From Pacificoceanicola sp048553275 (GTDB taxonomy: Bacteria; Pseudomonadota; Alphaproteobacteria; Rhodobacterales; Rhodobacteraceae), in contig NZ_JBLZMW010000020.1 in assembly GCF_048553275.1 (NCBI RefSeq), forward strand, positions 27,201 to 91,200: a DNA stretch of 64,000 bases, given 5' to 3'. The position numbers and the translations under genes were made by a program. The notes beneath the pieces were generated by a model. That model was not told where the DNA came from. It saw only the letters and a list, made by a program, of their open reading frames with translations, and searched no databases. Shown here in pieces: positions 51,508 through 60,957 of the stretch (its first letter is position 1; each line of letters begins with the position of its first letter).

Positions 51508-53123
51508 TTCGTGAGTTCCAGTCGCGCGGCGCGGCGTTCCGCCTGCACATCCGGGTCGGCATCGAGGCCCGCAGCCAGCAGGCGCTGGGTATACGGTTCG
51601 CGCGGGGCTTCGAAGATCTGCCTGACAGTGCCTTGTTCGACGATCCGTCCCCTTTCCATGACCAACACGCGATCCGCGAAATCACGCACCACCGGCAGGT
51701 CATGCGCGATGAAGATAAAGGCGATCCCCAGCCGGTCGCGCAACTCGCCCAGAAGGGCGATCACCTGCGCCTGAATGGACACGTCCAGCGCCGAAACCGC
51801 CTCGTCACAGATGATCAGGTCGGGTTCCAGCGCGAGCGCGCGGGCGATGGCGATGCGCTGCCGCTGCCCGCCGGAGAACTGGTGCGGATAGCGTTGCGCG
51901 TGTTCGGGGCTGAGGCCCACCTGATCCAGCAACTCGGCCACACGGTCGCGCCAATGCGCCTTTGGCAGGATGTCGGGGTGGATCACCCATGCCTCGGAGA
52001 TGATGTCAAACACCGACATATGCGGGTTCAGCGATTGGGTCGGATCCTGAAAGACCATCTGCAATTGGCGGCGGAGCTTGCCCATCTCGCGGCGGGACTT
52101 GGTCAAAAGGTCCTCGCCCTTCCATGTGACACTGCCCGCCGTTGCGTCTTCGAGGCGCAGCATCAGCCGGGCGATGGTCGACTTGCCCGAGCCGCTTTCG
52201 CCCACGACAGCCAGGGTTTCCCCGGCATGCAAATCGAAATCGGCACACTGGAGTGCATCGAATGCTCCGTAGGATTTGCGCAGACCGCGCACCTGAAGGA
52301 TCGGCTGACGGTCATCGGCCGGGGTGCGCATCTCGCCCTTGCCGGGCGCAGCGGCCAGCAGTTTTTGTGTATAGGGGTGCTGGGCGTTGTGATACAGTTC
52401 GCGGGGCGTGCCGCTCTCGACGATGCAGCCCTGTTCCATTACCACCGCACGGTCGCAGGCTTCGGCCACAACGCCCAGATCGTGGGTTATCAACAGCAGG
52501 CCCATGCCGGTTTCGTGCTGCAATTCCTCCAGCAGCGACAGAACCTCGGCTTGAACGGTCACGTCCAGCGCGGTGGTTGGCTCATCCGCGATCAGGATGT
52601 CGGGCTTCAGCACCAGCGCCATCGCGATCATCAGCCGCTGTCGTTGCCCGCCTGAAAACTGGTGTGGGTATTTCTGCATGGCCCCTTTCGGGTCCGGCAC
52701 GCCCACCCGGTCCAGCAGGTGCAGGGCGCGATCATAGGCCTCGATCTTGGCCACGCCATGCGCCATCGCGGTTTCGGCAATCTGCCAGCCGACCGGATAG
52801 ACCGGGTTCAGATGCCCCAACGGGTCCTGAAAAATCATCGAGATGCGCTTGCCGTTCAGGCGGCGCCGCTCTTCCGCAGGCGCTTTCAACAGGTCAACAC
52901 CGTCGAACAGGATCTGGCCGCTGGTGATCTCGCCCGGCGGCATGTCGATCAAGTTCATGATCGCCGAGGCCGAGACCGACTTGCCAGATCCGCTTTCGCC
53001 CAGGATCCCCAAGGTCTCGCTCCGGTCCAGATGCCAAGAGACGCCATTGACCGCCTTGACGGTCCCGCCGGTGGTGTGGAACCGCACCGACAGGTCGCGA
53101 ACCTCCAGAAGGTGGTCAACCAT
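51504..53123 (-). CDS. Dpp/Opp-type ABC importer, fused double ATPase
   Basis: 539 residues with two ATP-binding domains. Each has Walker A (GESGSGKS, residues 42-49, and the second near 312-319), a QFSGGQRQR signature and a Walker B with DE (ADEPTTALD and CDEAVSALD). This is the DppD-DppF fusion common in alphaproteobacterial peptide-type importers. It overlaps the permease gene by 8 bp and the DUF475 gene by 4 bp. Powers uptake of the substrate bound by the SBP. Confidence 0.95.
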   Translation of the reverse strand: MVDHLLEVRDLSVRFHTTGGTVKAVNGVSWHLDRSETLGILGESGSGKSVSASAIMNLIDMPPGEITSGQILFDGVDLLKAPAEERRRLNGKRISMIFQDPLGHLNPVYPVGWQIAETAMAHGVAKIEAYDRALHLLDRVGVPDPKGAMQKYPHQFSGGQRQRLMIAMALVLKPDILIADEPTTALDVTVQAEVLSLLEELQHETGMGLLLITHDLGVVAEACDRAVVMEQGCIVESGTPRELYHNAQHPYTQKLLAAAPGKGEMRTPADDRQPILQVRGLRKSYGAFDALQCADFDLHAGETLAVVGESGSGKSTIARLMLRLEDATAGSVTWKGEDLLTKSRREMGKLRRQLQMVFQDPTQSLNPHMSVFDIISEAWVIHPDILPKAHWRDRVAELLDQVGLSPEHAQRYPHQFSGGQRQRIAIARALALEPDLIICDEAVSALDVSIQAQVIALLGELRDRLGIAFIFIAHDLPVVRDFADRVLVMERGRIVEQGTVRQIFEAPREPYTQRLLAAGLDADPDVQAERRAARLELTK

Positions 53124-54030
53124 TGGTCTTGCCTCCGATTTCCAGCCGCCAGCGCTGCGTCGGGTTCAGTGCCACACGCATCCAGCTCGACAACAGGTTG
53201 AGCGACATGGTCGTCAGGATGATCGCCAAGCCCGGCCAGAAGGCCAGCCACCAGGCCGTGGTCAGGTATTGCCGCCCTTGGCTGACCATCAGGCCCCAGG
53301 TGATTTCCGGCGGCTGGATTCCGATGCCAAGGAAAGACAGCGCCGACTCCGCCAGCATCACGAATGCAAAATCCAGCGTCGCGATGGTCAGCAGCGTCGG
53401 CAGGATCACCGGCACGATGTGGCGAAACATGATCCGGGTGCTGGACGCGCCCATCACCGTCGCGGCCTGTACGAACATGCGTTCGCGGACCTCCAGCACC
53501 TCGGCGCGGGTGGTGCGCAGGTAGATCGGGATGCGGGTGATGGCCAGCACGATCACCAGATTGGCAACCGACGGGGCCAGAACGTAGAGCACGATCACCG
53601 CCAGCAGAAGCGACGGAAAGGACATGATGACATCGGCGAGCCGCATGATGACCTCGCCGGTCCATTTCCCGGCATAGCCGGCGATCAGACCCAAGGTCGA
53701 GCCGATCAGCAGCGATACGGCGACCGCGCTGGCGGCGATGATGATGGTGTTCTGTGCCGCAACGACAATCCGCGCCAGCAAGGGGCGGCCCAGTGCGTCG
53801 CCGCCCAGCAAGAACAGCCAACCCCGGTCGAGGCTGAAGGGCGGCGCGTTGCGGGCGCGCAGGTTTGTGCCGGTTACGGCATCGCCCAGCAGCGCCGGTC
53901 CGAAAACCGCGCACAGGAACACGAGCAGCAGGAAGAGCGCAGCGGCGCAGGCCAGCTTGTCGGCGACGAGCATCCCGACAAAGCGGCGCGGGCCGCTGCG
54001 GCCTGTGTTGCGGAGAATACTGTCGCTCAT
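53116..54030 (-). CDS. Dpp-type ABC importer permease (DppC-like)
   Basis: 304 residues, six expected helices with the DppC/OppC N-terminal domain. The EAA loop VVMGASSTRIMFRHIVPVIL-like segment (TVMGASSTRIMFRHIVPVIL) binds the ATPase. The start at 54030 is chosen over 54078, which would overlap dppB. 10 bp separate it from the other permease gene. Confidence 0.95.
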   Translation of the reverse strand: MSDSILRNTGRSGPRRFVGMLVADKLACAAALFLLLVFLCAVFGPALLGDAVTGTNLRARNAPPFSLDRGWLFLLGGDALGRPLLARIVVAAQNTIIIAASAVAVSLLIGSTLGLIAGYAGKWTGEVIMRLADVIMSFPSLLLAVIVLYVLAPSVANLVIVLAITRIPIYLRTTRAEVLEVRERMFVQAATVMGASSTRIMFRHIVPVILPTLLTIATLDFAFVMLAESALSFLGIGIQPPEITWGLMVSQGRQYLTTAWWLAFWPGLAIILTTMSLNLLSSWMRVALNPTQRWRLEIGGKTNG

Positions 54031-54040
54031 GGTCAGGCCC

Positions 54041-54955
54041 TCATGTCCGGATCCGCGGATCGAGCAGCGCATAGGCAATGTCGATCAGGATGTTCATGAT
54101 GAAAATGGCGATGGCGGTGACCATGATCGCCGCAAGGATCACGTTGAAATCGCGCTGAAGGATGGAGTCGATCATCAGCTTGCCGACACCGGGAAAGCCA
54201 AAGATCGTCTCGACCACCACAGCACCATTCAGCAGCGCCGCCGCCTGATCGCCGATCACGGTGATCACCGGCAGCATGGCGTTGCGCAGGGTGTGGACAA
54301 AGATCACCGGAGCGTTCTTGACCCCCTTGGCGCGGGCGGTCTTGACGTAAAGGGACCCCAGCGCATTGATCATGGAGCCCCGCACGATTTGCAGGATAAG
54401 GCCAAAGGGGCGGATAAACAGCACCGAGATCGGCAAAATCCAGTGCCAGATCGTGCCTGTGCCAGAGGTCGGCAGCCAGCCCAAGTTAACCGAGAACACC
54501 ACGATCCCGACAATGGCGATCCAGAAATCCGGGGCCGAGGCGCCGATCAACGAGAGCACGGATGCGAACCTGTCGAAGCGCTTGCCCACGTTGAACGCCG
54601 CCAGTGAGCCGACAACAATGGCCGCCACCGTCACCAGTGTCATGGTGATGAGCGCCAGCCACAGCGTCCAGACAAAAGCCTCCGTCACCACCTCCAGCGC
54701 CGGGCGGGCCTTGCGCAGGCTCTCACCGAAATCGAGTTGGACAAGGTCACCCAGATAGCGCCCGAACTGCACCAGAACCGGGTCGTTCAGCCCGTGTATC
54801 TCGCGGAAATTGTTGCGCATCTCGTCAGAGGCGTCGACCGGCAGATACAGGCTGGCCGGGTCGCCGGTGAGGCGCGACAGAAAGAAGACCAGCACGATCA
54901 GCACAAAAAGCGAGACGAAACTCGACAGTGCCCGCTTCCCCAACATCGATCTCAT
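54041..54955 (-). CDS. Dpp-type ABC importer permease (DppB-like)
   Basis: 304 residues, six expected helices. The GDLVQLDFGESLRKARPALE periplasmic segment and the EAA loop TARAKGVKNAPVIFVHTLRN are typical of DppB/GsiC-type permeases. Forms the channel with the DppC-like protein. Confidence 0.95.
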   Translation of the reverse strand: MRSMLGKRALSSFVSLFVLIVLVFFLSRLTGDPASLYLPVDASDEMRNNFREIHGLNDPVLVQFGRYLGDLVQLDFGESLRKARPALEVVTEAFVWTLWLALITMTLVTVAAIVVGSLAAFNVGKRFDRFASVLSLIGASAPDFWIAIVGIVVFSVNLGWLPTSGTGTIWHWILPISVLFIRPFGLILQIVRGSMINALGSLYVKTARAKGVKNAPVIFVHTLRNAMLPVITVIGDQAAALLNGAVVVETIFGFPGVGKLMIDSILQRDFNVILAAIMVTAIAIFIMNILIDIAYALLDPRIRT

Positions 54956-55020
54956 GACAGGCTCCCTGAAAAGGCACGCGCGAGGAGAGGCCCCCTCGCG
55001 CGCTGGTCATTTGGCTTCGC

Positions 55021-56517
55021 TTACTTGAAGCCGATTTCCGACAACTGCAGCTGGCTGTTGGTCGCGATGGTCGGGGTGAAATCCACCCGCTCGCCCACGC
55101 GCGCCTGCCCAACCATGTGGAACAGCAGCACGTCGGCGATCACCTCGTCATGCAGGTAGCCGAACAGCTCGGACCACAGCGCCTCGCGCTCTGCGCCGGT
55201 TGCCGCGGTCGCCTGATCGATCAGAGCATCGACCCTGGCGTCGGCGATACCGGACTGACGGCCTTCGGAGTGGTACTTGAAATACATCGAGAAGACCGGG
55301 TCGCCGCGCGAGTTGTCATGCTGCGCACCGACGAGGATCGGCTGATCCTGAACGTAGGGCTTCGAGTAGTACTGCTCGTGCTCGGCGACTTCGACCATCT
55401 GCAGGCGGACGTTGAAACCGGCCTCGGCGAGCATCGACTGGATCGCCTCGTAGGTTTCGGTCGCGCCGGGGAAGTTCGCGGTGCGGCCCACCAAAAGGAT
55501 CTCATTCTCGACCGGCACGCCATCGGCCTTGGCCTCGGCAAGAAGCGCCTTGGCGCGATCGAGATCATAACCCCAGGCTTCGGTTTCGGAATTCCAGCCC
55601 AGCGTGGTTGGCACGGTCATGGCGGTGGCCAGCTGCGTGCCATCGGCCAGGATCGACCCTACGAAGGCCTCGCGGTCGATGGCAAGGTTCAGCGCTTCAC
55701 GGACGCGCGCGTCATCCAACGGCGCCATCGTGTGATCAATGCGCAGATAGGTGGTTTCGGAGTTCGGATAACCCACATCCATGTCGGTCGTCGCGTCTGT
55801 TGCCGAGATCGACGGCGCGATATCAGCCTCGCCCGCGGCGACCATGGCCGCCCGCACGGACGCGTCGTTGCGGAAGACATAGGTGGCCTTTTCGACGGCG
55901 GGCGCATCGCCCCAGTACCCTTCGCGTTGCTCCAGAGTGATGCTCTGACCCGGCTGCCAGTCGGACATCACATAGGGGCCGGTGCCGACGGGCTCGCGGG
56001 TGAACTCGATCGGCGTCTCGGACGGCACGATGGTCAAGAGCGACATCAACAGCGGCAGGATCGGCTGCGCCGGCTCGGTGGTGAAGTCGATGGTGTTCGC
56101 GTCGACCACTTCAGGCGTGATCGAGATGCCCTCATAATAGCGCGAGATTTCGCAGGTGATCTGGTCAGACCCGGCGCGCTCGAACGAATGCTTCACGTCC
56201 TCGGCATCAAAGGCCGACCCATCAGAAAAAGTCACGCTCTGACGCAAATGGAAGCGCCAGGTTTTGTCATCGACCAACTCCCAGCTTTCGGCCAGACGCG
56301 CCTTCAGGCCTTCGTCGCCGCGCACGTCGAGCTCGGTCAGGGTTTCGCCGATGTTGCCCAGCACTATGCGCCCGATATTGGACCGCGTCGCCATGCAGGG
56401 TTCAACCAGATCGGGCTCTTCGGCGAGAACGATGGTGACGTTCTTATCTTGCGCAAAGGCCGGGGTCAGTGCCGTCGACGCAGCGAACAGCCCTCCCAGA
56501 AGCAATGTCTTGTTCAT
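55021..56517 (-). CDS. Dpp-type ABC importer substrate-binding protein (SBP_bac_5)
   Basis: 498 residues with signal peptide MNKTLLLGGLFAASTALTPA (cleaved near AFAQ), then a cluster 5 (peptide/nickel/acidic-sugar type) solute-binding fold: AESWELVDDKTWRFHLRQSV, FSDGSAFDAEDVKHSFERA, PVGTGPYVMSDWQPG. Soluble in the periplasm. Some cluster 5 proteins bind sugars or sialic acids rather than peptides, so the ligand is open; the neighbouring enzymes favour an acidic sugar. Start 56517 has GGGAGGA upstream. Confidence 0.93.
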   Translation of the reverse strand: MNKTLLLGGLFAASTALTPAFAQDKNVTIVLAEEPDLVEPCMATRSNIGRIVLGNIGETLTELDVRGDEGLKARLAESWELVDDKTWRFHLRQSVTFSDGSAFDAEDVKHSFERAGSDQITCEISRYYEGISITPEVVDANTIDFTTEPAQPILPLLMSLLTIVPSETPIEFTREPVGTGPYVMSDWQPGQSITLEQREGYWGDAPAVEKATYVFRNDASVRAAMVAAGEADIAPSISATDATTDMDVGYPNSETTYLRIDHTMAPLDDARVREALNLAIDREAFVGSILADGTQLATAMTVPTTLGWNSETEAWGYDLDRAKALLAEAKADGVPVENEILLVGRTANFPGATETYEAIQSMLAEAGFNVRLQMVEVAEHEQYYSKPYVQDQPILVGAQHDNSRGDPVFSMYFKYHSEGRQSGIADARVDALIDQATAATGAEREALWSELFGYLHDEVIADVLLFHMVGQARVGERVDFTPTIATNSQLQLSEIGFK

Positions 56518-56844
56518 GTATCCTCCCTTTGAGACGTCTCGCCTCGATAGTACCGAAAACAGCAAAGCTGCGTGGGCCACCCAGCGGTCCTCCCTTGGGT
56601 CGCCCAACTGGTCCGTGTCGGCAACGCAGACTGCGAGATGCATATTGGTAAAGTTGAAAACCGCTGTCAATCAGAAGTTTCCGAAGTTGAAAATATCAGA
56701 TTATCCAACTGAAAATAGACAATTATACTTCAAAAGACGCGACCGATGTGCACGGAACACCCCTGAAATGACCCAGCCAACTTGACAACTTGTCAGGTTT
56801 GCAGCAGGCTCCGGCGGCATTGTGAGGATCAAGAGGAGGTCGGC
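56518..56844. promoter_or_regulatory. Divergent control region between SBP and sialidase-fold genes
   Basis: 327 bp without a gene. Notable signals: AAGTTGAAAA twice at 56651-56660 and 56684-56693 (33-bp period), a perfect 13-bp inverted repeat TGACAACTTGTCA at 56783-56795, and CAACTTG repeated twice in CAACTTGACAACTTG. The repeated CAACTT/AAGTTG unit is a candidate operator for the GntR protein encoded at the end of the ABC operon. Confidence 0.45.
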
Positions 56845-58020
56845 ATGACGCCGGAAGAGATCGCCACCAACATGAATGGCAGGCTGACGCCACGCGACGG
56901 CGGCGCTTGGACGATTCTGCCCGCTGACACGATCCAGAATCACGCTGCATTTCTGGCCCGCCTTCCAGACGGCGCGCTCGCCTGCGCGTGGTTCGGCGGA
57001 ACGCTCGAAGGCAAGTCCGACATCTCGATCCACGCATCGATACTCGACGAAGGCAGCGACCAATGGGGCCCCGCCACGCCGCTGACCAACGATCCGGACC
57101 ACTCCGAGCAGAACCCGGTTCTGTTCACCGCGCCCGATGGCGCGCTGTGGCTGTTCAATACTGCCCAGCCACATGGCAATCAGGACGAAGCCCGCGTCAT
57201 CATGCGCCCCATCCGGCGTGAAAGCGACCGGCTGGTCCCGGGCGAGGCCCGCGATATTGACCTGCCGAATGGCACGTTCATCCGCGCCCGGCCGTTTGTT
57301 CGCAACGATGGCGCTTGGGTCCTGCCGCTGTTTCGCTGCAACCCCCGCGACGGCGTCCGCTGGACGGGCGCGTTTGACACGGCGGCCCTCGGCGTCAGTA
57401 CCGATGCAGGCCAAAGCTGGACCGTGACCGACGTGCCGGCCTCAGCGGGCTGCGTTCACATGACCCCGGTCGAAACGTCGGACGGTATGGCTGCGTTCTT
57501 CCGCCGTCGTCAATCTGACTTCGTGCATCGTTGCGAAAGCCATGATGGCGGGCGCAGCTGGTCCGCTCCGGCACCGACCGACGTGCCGAACAACAACAGC
57601 TCGATCGGGGTCGCGCCTCTGGCCAGAGGCGTTCTGGGCATGGTCTGCAACCCGATCTCGGCGGCCACGTCACAATCCCGCCGGGCCTCGCTGTATGACG
57701 AGCTTGAAGAGCAGGACGACCGCCCCGAGGCCCAAGACGGCTGCAAGCCGATCTGGGGTGTCGAGCGCGGTCCCCTGGCGCTTTGCTTGTCCGCCGATGA
57801 CGGCAAGACCTTCCCGATCCGCTACGTGGTCGAGGACAGCCCCGGCACCTGCCTGTCGAACAATTCGATCGACGGCAAGAACAAGGAGTTGTCCTACCCC
57901 GTCCTGCTGCCGCGCGCCGATGGCGGACTGGACATCGCCTATACCCTATACCGCCGCGCCATCCGGCATGTGCGTCTCGACGCGGACACCGTTGTCGGTC
58001 TCGTCGCACAAATCTCTTGA
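56845..58020 (+). CDS. Sialidase-fold (BNR) protein without signal peptide
   Basis: 391 residues, six-bladed propeller of the BNR_2/neuraminidase type. Asp boxes: STDAGQSW (185-192) and SHDGGRSW (232-239), a degenerate third SADDGKTF near 325. RARPFV and WFGGTLEGKSDISIH match the family start with the Arg residues of the active-site triad possible in FIRARPF. No signal peptide: it begins MTPEEIATNMNGRLTPRDGG, so it should be cytoplasmic, unlike most sialidases. ATG 56845 has GAGGAGG upstream. Likely acts on an imported conjugate; true sialidase activity is uncertain. Confidence 0.85.
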   Translation: MTPEEIATNMNGRLTPRDGGAWTILPADTIQNHAAFLARLPDGALACAWFGGTLEGKSDISIHASILDEGSDQWGPATPLTNDPDHSEQNPVLFTAPDGALWLFNTAQPHGNQDEARVIMRPIRRESDRLVPGEARDIDLPNGTFIRARPFVRNDGAWVLPLFRCNPRDGVRWTGAFDTAALGVSTDAGQSWTVTDVPASAGCVHMTPVETSDGMAAFFRRRQSDFVHRCESHDGGRSWSAPAPTDVPNNNSSIGVAPLARGVLGMVCNPISAATSQSRRASLYDELEEQDDRPEAQDGCKPIWGVERGPLALCLSADDGKTFPIRYVVEDSPGTCLSNNSIDGKNKELSYPVLLPRADGGLDIAYTLYRRAIRHVRLDADTVVGLVAQIS

Positions 58021-58032
58021 AAGGAACGACAC

Positions 58033-59157
58033 ATGTCCACCATGGATCGCCTGATTGCCATCCATCAGCCCAAACGGCTGGAAATTGGTGTCGGTGCCAG
58101 CGCCAAGGTTGGCGATCTGGCCTCTGACGCGAACCGCCCGGTCGTGATCGCCTCCGGACCCACCGCGGAATATTGCGAGCGGCTGGGCCTGACGGGCGAG
58201 GTGCTGGTAATCGATGATGTCCCACCGGAGCCGGACATTCACGCCTTTGAAAAGGTGCTGGAAGCCACGCGCGCCCATGCCCCGGATCTCGTCGTCGGTC
58301 TGGGCGGCGGCTCCGTTCTGGACATCGCGAAACTGGTCGCAGCCCTTTGGGACGGCGAGCAGGCGCTGGCGGATGTGGCCGGGCCGAACAAGGTCGCCGG
58401 TCGCCGCACCCGACTGTTTCAGGTCGCAACCACCGCCGGCACCGGGTCAGAGGCGGGCATCCGCGCGCTTGTCACCGACCCCGCTACGAAATCCAAGGTC
58501 GCGGTCGAAAGCCCTCACCTTATCGCCGATCTTGCGGTTCTGGATCCGGAACTGACCTACTCCGTGCCGCCTGCCGTGACGGCCGCCACCGGGGTCGATG
58601 CCATGGCCCATTGCGTCGAGGCGTTTACCAACGTCAAGGCACATGACCTGATCGACGGCTTTGCCCGTATGGGCGTGTCCCTGGTCGGCAGGTATCTGAA
58701 ACGCGCCGTGGCCAATGGCACCGATAGTGAAGCCCGCGCGGGCATGATGCTGGCGTCATACTACGGTGGCATCTGCCTTGGCCCAGTGAACACCGCCGCC
58801 GGGCACGCGCTGGCCTATCCGCTGGGTACGCGGCTGTCGTTGCCGCATGGCCTGGCAAACGCGATCATCTTCCCGCATGTGCTGGCCTACAACCTGCCCG
58901 TAGCTGGGAGCAAGACCGCCGAAGTATCCGCTGCGCTCGGCCTGACGGGGGCCGATACGCAGGACGGCCTCAAGGCGGCCGCGTTCGGGTTCTGCGGGGG
59001 GCTAGGCATAGAGATGCGCCTGCGCAACCACGGCGCGAATGAGGCTGCGCTGGCCGATTGGGCCGCCGAGGCGCACGCCATCCGCCGCCTCATGGACAAC
59101 AACCCGCGCGACATGAGCATCGACGACGTTCACGCGATCTACCGCGACGCGTACTGA
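58033..59157 (+). CDS. Iron-containing alcohol dehydrogenase family protein
   Basis: 374 residues of the group III (iron-activated) dehydrogenase fold. NAD-binding GLGGGSVLDIAK near 91-102, TTAGTGSEAG near 135, and metal ligands in DAMAHCVEAF (His), HGLANAIIFPHVLAYN (two His). It oxidises an alcohol or reduces an aldehyde/ketone in the proposed pathway. 12 bp after the sialidase-fold gene, so cotranscribed. Confidence 0.93.
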   Translation: MSTMDRLIAIHQPKRLEIGVGASAKVGDLASDANRPVVIASGPTAEYCERLGLTGEVLVIDDVPPEPDIHAFEKVLEATRAHAPDLVVGLGGGSVLDIAKLVAALWDGEQALADVAGPNKVAGRRTRLFQVATTAGTGSEAGIRALVTDPATKSKVAVESPHLIADLAVLDPELTYSVPPAVTAATGVDAMAHCVEAFTNVKAHDLIDGFARMGVSLVGRYLKRAVANGTDSEARAGMMLASYYGGICLGPVNTAAGHALAYPLGTRLSLPHGLANAIIFPHVLAYNLPVAGSKTAEVSAALGLTGADTQDGLKAAAFGFCGGLGIEMRLRNHGANEAALADWAAEAHAIRRLMDNNPRDMSIDDVHAIYRDAY

Positions 59158-59164
59158 CCAGATC

Positions 59165-59189
59165 GCCCGAGGCCGCTCACGCCTCGGGC
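59165..59189. terminator. Convergent hairpin between dehydrogenase and GntR genes
   Basis: Perfect 9-bp stem GCCCGAGGC (59165-59173) and GCCTCGGGC (59181-59189) with a 7-base loop. It overlaps the last codons of the GntR gene and follows the dehydrogenase stop by 7 bp. No T run. Confidence 0.5.
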
Positions 59190-59908
59190 ATCGCCAGGTC
59201 CAGCATCCCCGCACCGAACAGACGCTCGCGCGAATGCACGATATGCAGGCGCATGGCAGCGCGGGCACGGTCAGCATCACGATCGACGATCGCATTGTAA
59301 ATCTCGCGATGCTCCTCCAGCACCTGCTCCAGCGCCGCCGCACCGTCTGACATCAGCGCGTCGCCGTGCATCTTCATGCCGACATAGATATGCGCCCGCA
59401 GTGCCTTGAGCGTTTCGGCGTAATACTGGTTATTCGACGCCCGGGCGATGGCGAGGTGAAAGGCGAAATCCGCATCTTCCCGATGCATCTTGGACCCGGT
59501 CGCATCGGACAACAGATCCAGCGCGGCAGCCATTTCATCCAGAATTCCCCGATTGCGCCGGGTGCAGGCCAGACCGGCCGCGTCGACCTCGACCGTCAAG
59601 CGGAATTCATAGCAGCGCTGAATGTCTGCGAAGGTTTCAACCGGAGTGTAGCCCAGCGCGGTTTCGCGATTAAGCCGCACGAAATTCCCCGCCCCCTGCC
59701 GTGAGACGATCAACCCGTCCTCGCGCAACTGCTCCAGCGCGGCGCGCAGAACAGGACGGGAGACTCCGAACTGCAAAGACAGGTCCTTTTCCGCCGGCAG
59801 CTTTTCGTTGGCGTTGTAATGTCCGCGCGTGATGCGGTTCTTCAGTGCCTGATATATCTTGTCGGACAGCGGCTGGCGGCTGGGTCGGGCAGTATCCTGT
59901 TGGGTCAT
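59177..59908 (-). CDS. GntR-family regulator, FCD subfamily, of acid-sugar genes
   Basis: 243 residues. Winged HTH (LSDKIYQALKNRITRGHYNA, EKDLSLQFGVSRPVLRAALE) and FCD domain (REDADFAFHLAIARASNNQY). Lies 11 bp after the kinase gene, in its operon. GGAAG precedes ATG 59908. Likely represses the divergent kinase and pdxA2 promoters, where a shared TTTACCTAT motif is seen. Confidence 0.9.
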   Translation of the reverse strand: MTQQDTARPSRQPLSDKIYQALKNRITRGHYNANEKLPAEKDLSLQFGVSRPVLRAALEQLREDGLIVSRQGAGNFVRLNRETALGYTPVETFADIQRCYEFRLTVEVDAAGLACTRRNRGILDEMAAALDLLSDATGSKMHREDADFAFHLAIARASNNQYYAETLKALRAHIYVGMKMHGDALMSDGAAALEQVLEEHREIYNAIVDRDADRARAAMRLHIVHSRERLFGAGMLDLAMPEA

Positions 59909-59919
59909 CTTCACTTCCT

Positions 59920-60957
59920 TCACCGCCATTCTTTTGTATCGGTCACGATGTCGACCAGACTGGTTCTTACGCCAAAGCCGCCCGATTTGGTCACGAATTG
60001 CACCGGCCCCCATGGCATCTGCGCCTCGAACAGCGGCAGACCCGGTTGCACCTCTGCCATCACTCGTAAACTGTTCACATCCAGTTGGTCCAGACAGGCC
60101 TGGGCGCTTTCGCCGCCGCACAGGATGATTGAGGCCGGGCGCACCTGTCGGGCGAGCCGCGCGGCCCCTTCGGCCAAGCGTCGGGCCGCTTGCTCGCCGT
60201 CGACCAGTCCGGCCCCTTCTGAAATCGACAGTGCCGAAGATCCTGTCTCCGTGATTGCATCGGGTGTGACCCCACCCGGCGCATGCAGGACCGGAACAAG
60301 TCCGGTCAGCGCCTCGATCTGCGCAACGGTAATGGGATCGCGAGAGCCATTGACGATCAGAATCGGCCCATCAGGTCGCGCCGCCCTGGGACTGAAAACC
60401 CCCATCGCCCGTGCAAGGGCAAAGCTCAGCCCGCGTGCGCCGATCCAAAGCGTATCGTTCAGCTCACCCCGCACCAACGCATCGAGATCCGCGTTCGTGG
60501 CCGCGTCCGGGACAGTGACGGAACCGGCGAATGCCTCCGCCACCGGGATCGGCAGCGCCACGCCACCGCCGCACAACGCGCCATCCAACACGATCCGGCC
60601 CATGTCGGGGATTGCCGGGCATGCCACATGTCGCGCACGGCGCGCGGCCATAGCCAAAACCCCGGTTTCCACCGCCACATGGCCTTTGAGCCGCGAGTCG
60701 ACCTTTTTGAAGATCACGCCGAATGCGCCGAGATCCAGCTGCGCCAAAGCGGCCTCAACCTGCGAGACAGCCCTGGCCTCGGCCCCTTCGCGACTGCCGG
60801 TATTGATGGCCAGCACGTCCGGCTTCTGCTCCAACGCATCGCTGACCGCTTCGGGGCTGCGCGCAACGACCACACGCCGCAAGCCATCGGCAAAGCCCAC
60901 CGACGAATCGAGTGCGCCGGTCAGATCGTCAGCCAGAATGAGCACCGGTTTTATCAT
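59920..60957 (-). CDS. DUF1537 four-carbon acid-sugar kinase (OtnK-like)
   Basis: 345 residues, ATP-dependent kinase of the DUF1537/OtnK family that phosphorylates erythronate or threonate at O4. N-terminal substrate domain LILADDLTGALDSSVGFADG (7-26), the FKKVDSRLKG motif near 85 and the C-terminal nucleotide domain with ILCGGESAQACLDQL and KSGGFG. At 345 residues it is shorter than the usual 420, lacking part of the C-terminal region. Divergent from a PdxA2-like gene, the classic partner in the D-threonate route. Confidence 0.9.
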   Translation of the reverse strand: MIKPVLILADDLTGALDSSVGFADGLRRVVVARSPEAVSDALEQKPDVLAINTGSREGAEARAVSQVEAALAQLDLGAFGVIFKKVDSRLKGHVAVETGVLAMAARRARHVACPAIPDMGRIVLDGALCGGGVALPIPVAEAFAGSVTVPDAATNADLDALVRGELNDTLWIGARGLSFALARAMGVFSPRAARPDGPILIVNGSRDPITVAQIEALTGLVPVLHAPGGVTPDAITETGSSALSISEGAGLVDGEQAARRLAEGAARLARQVRPASIILCGGESAQACLDQLDVNSLRVMAEVQPGLPLFEAQMPWGPVQFVTKSGGFGVRTSLVDIVTDTKEWR

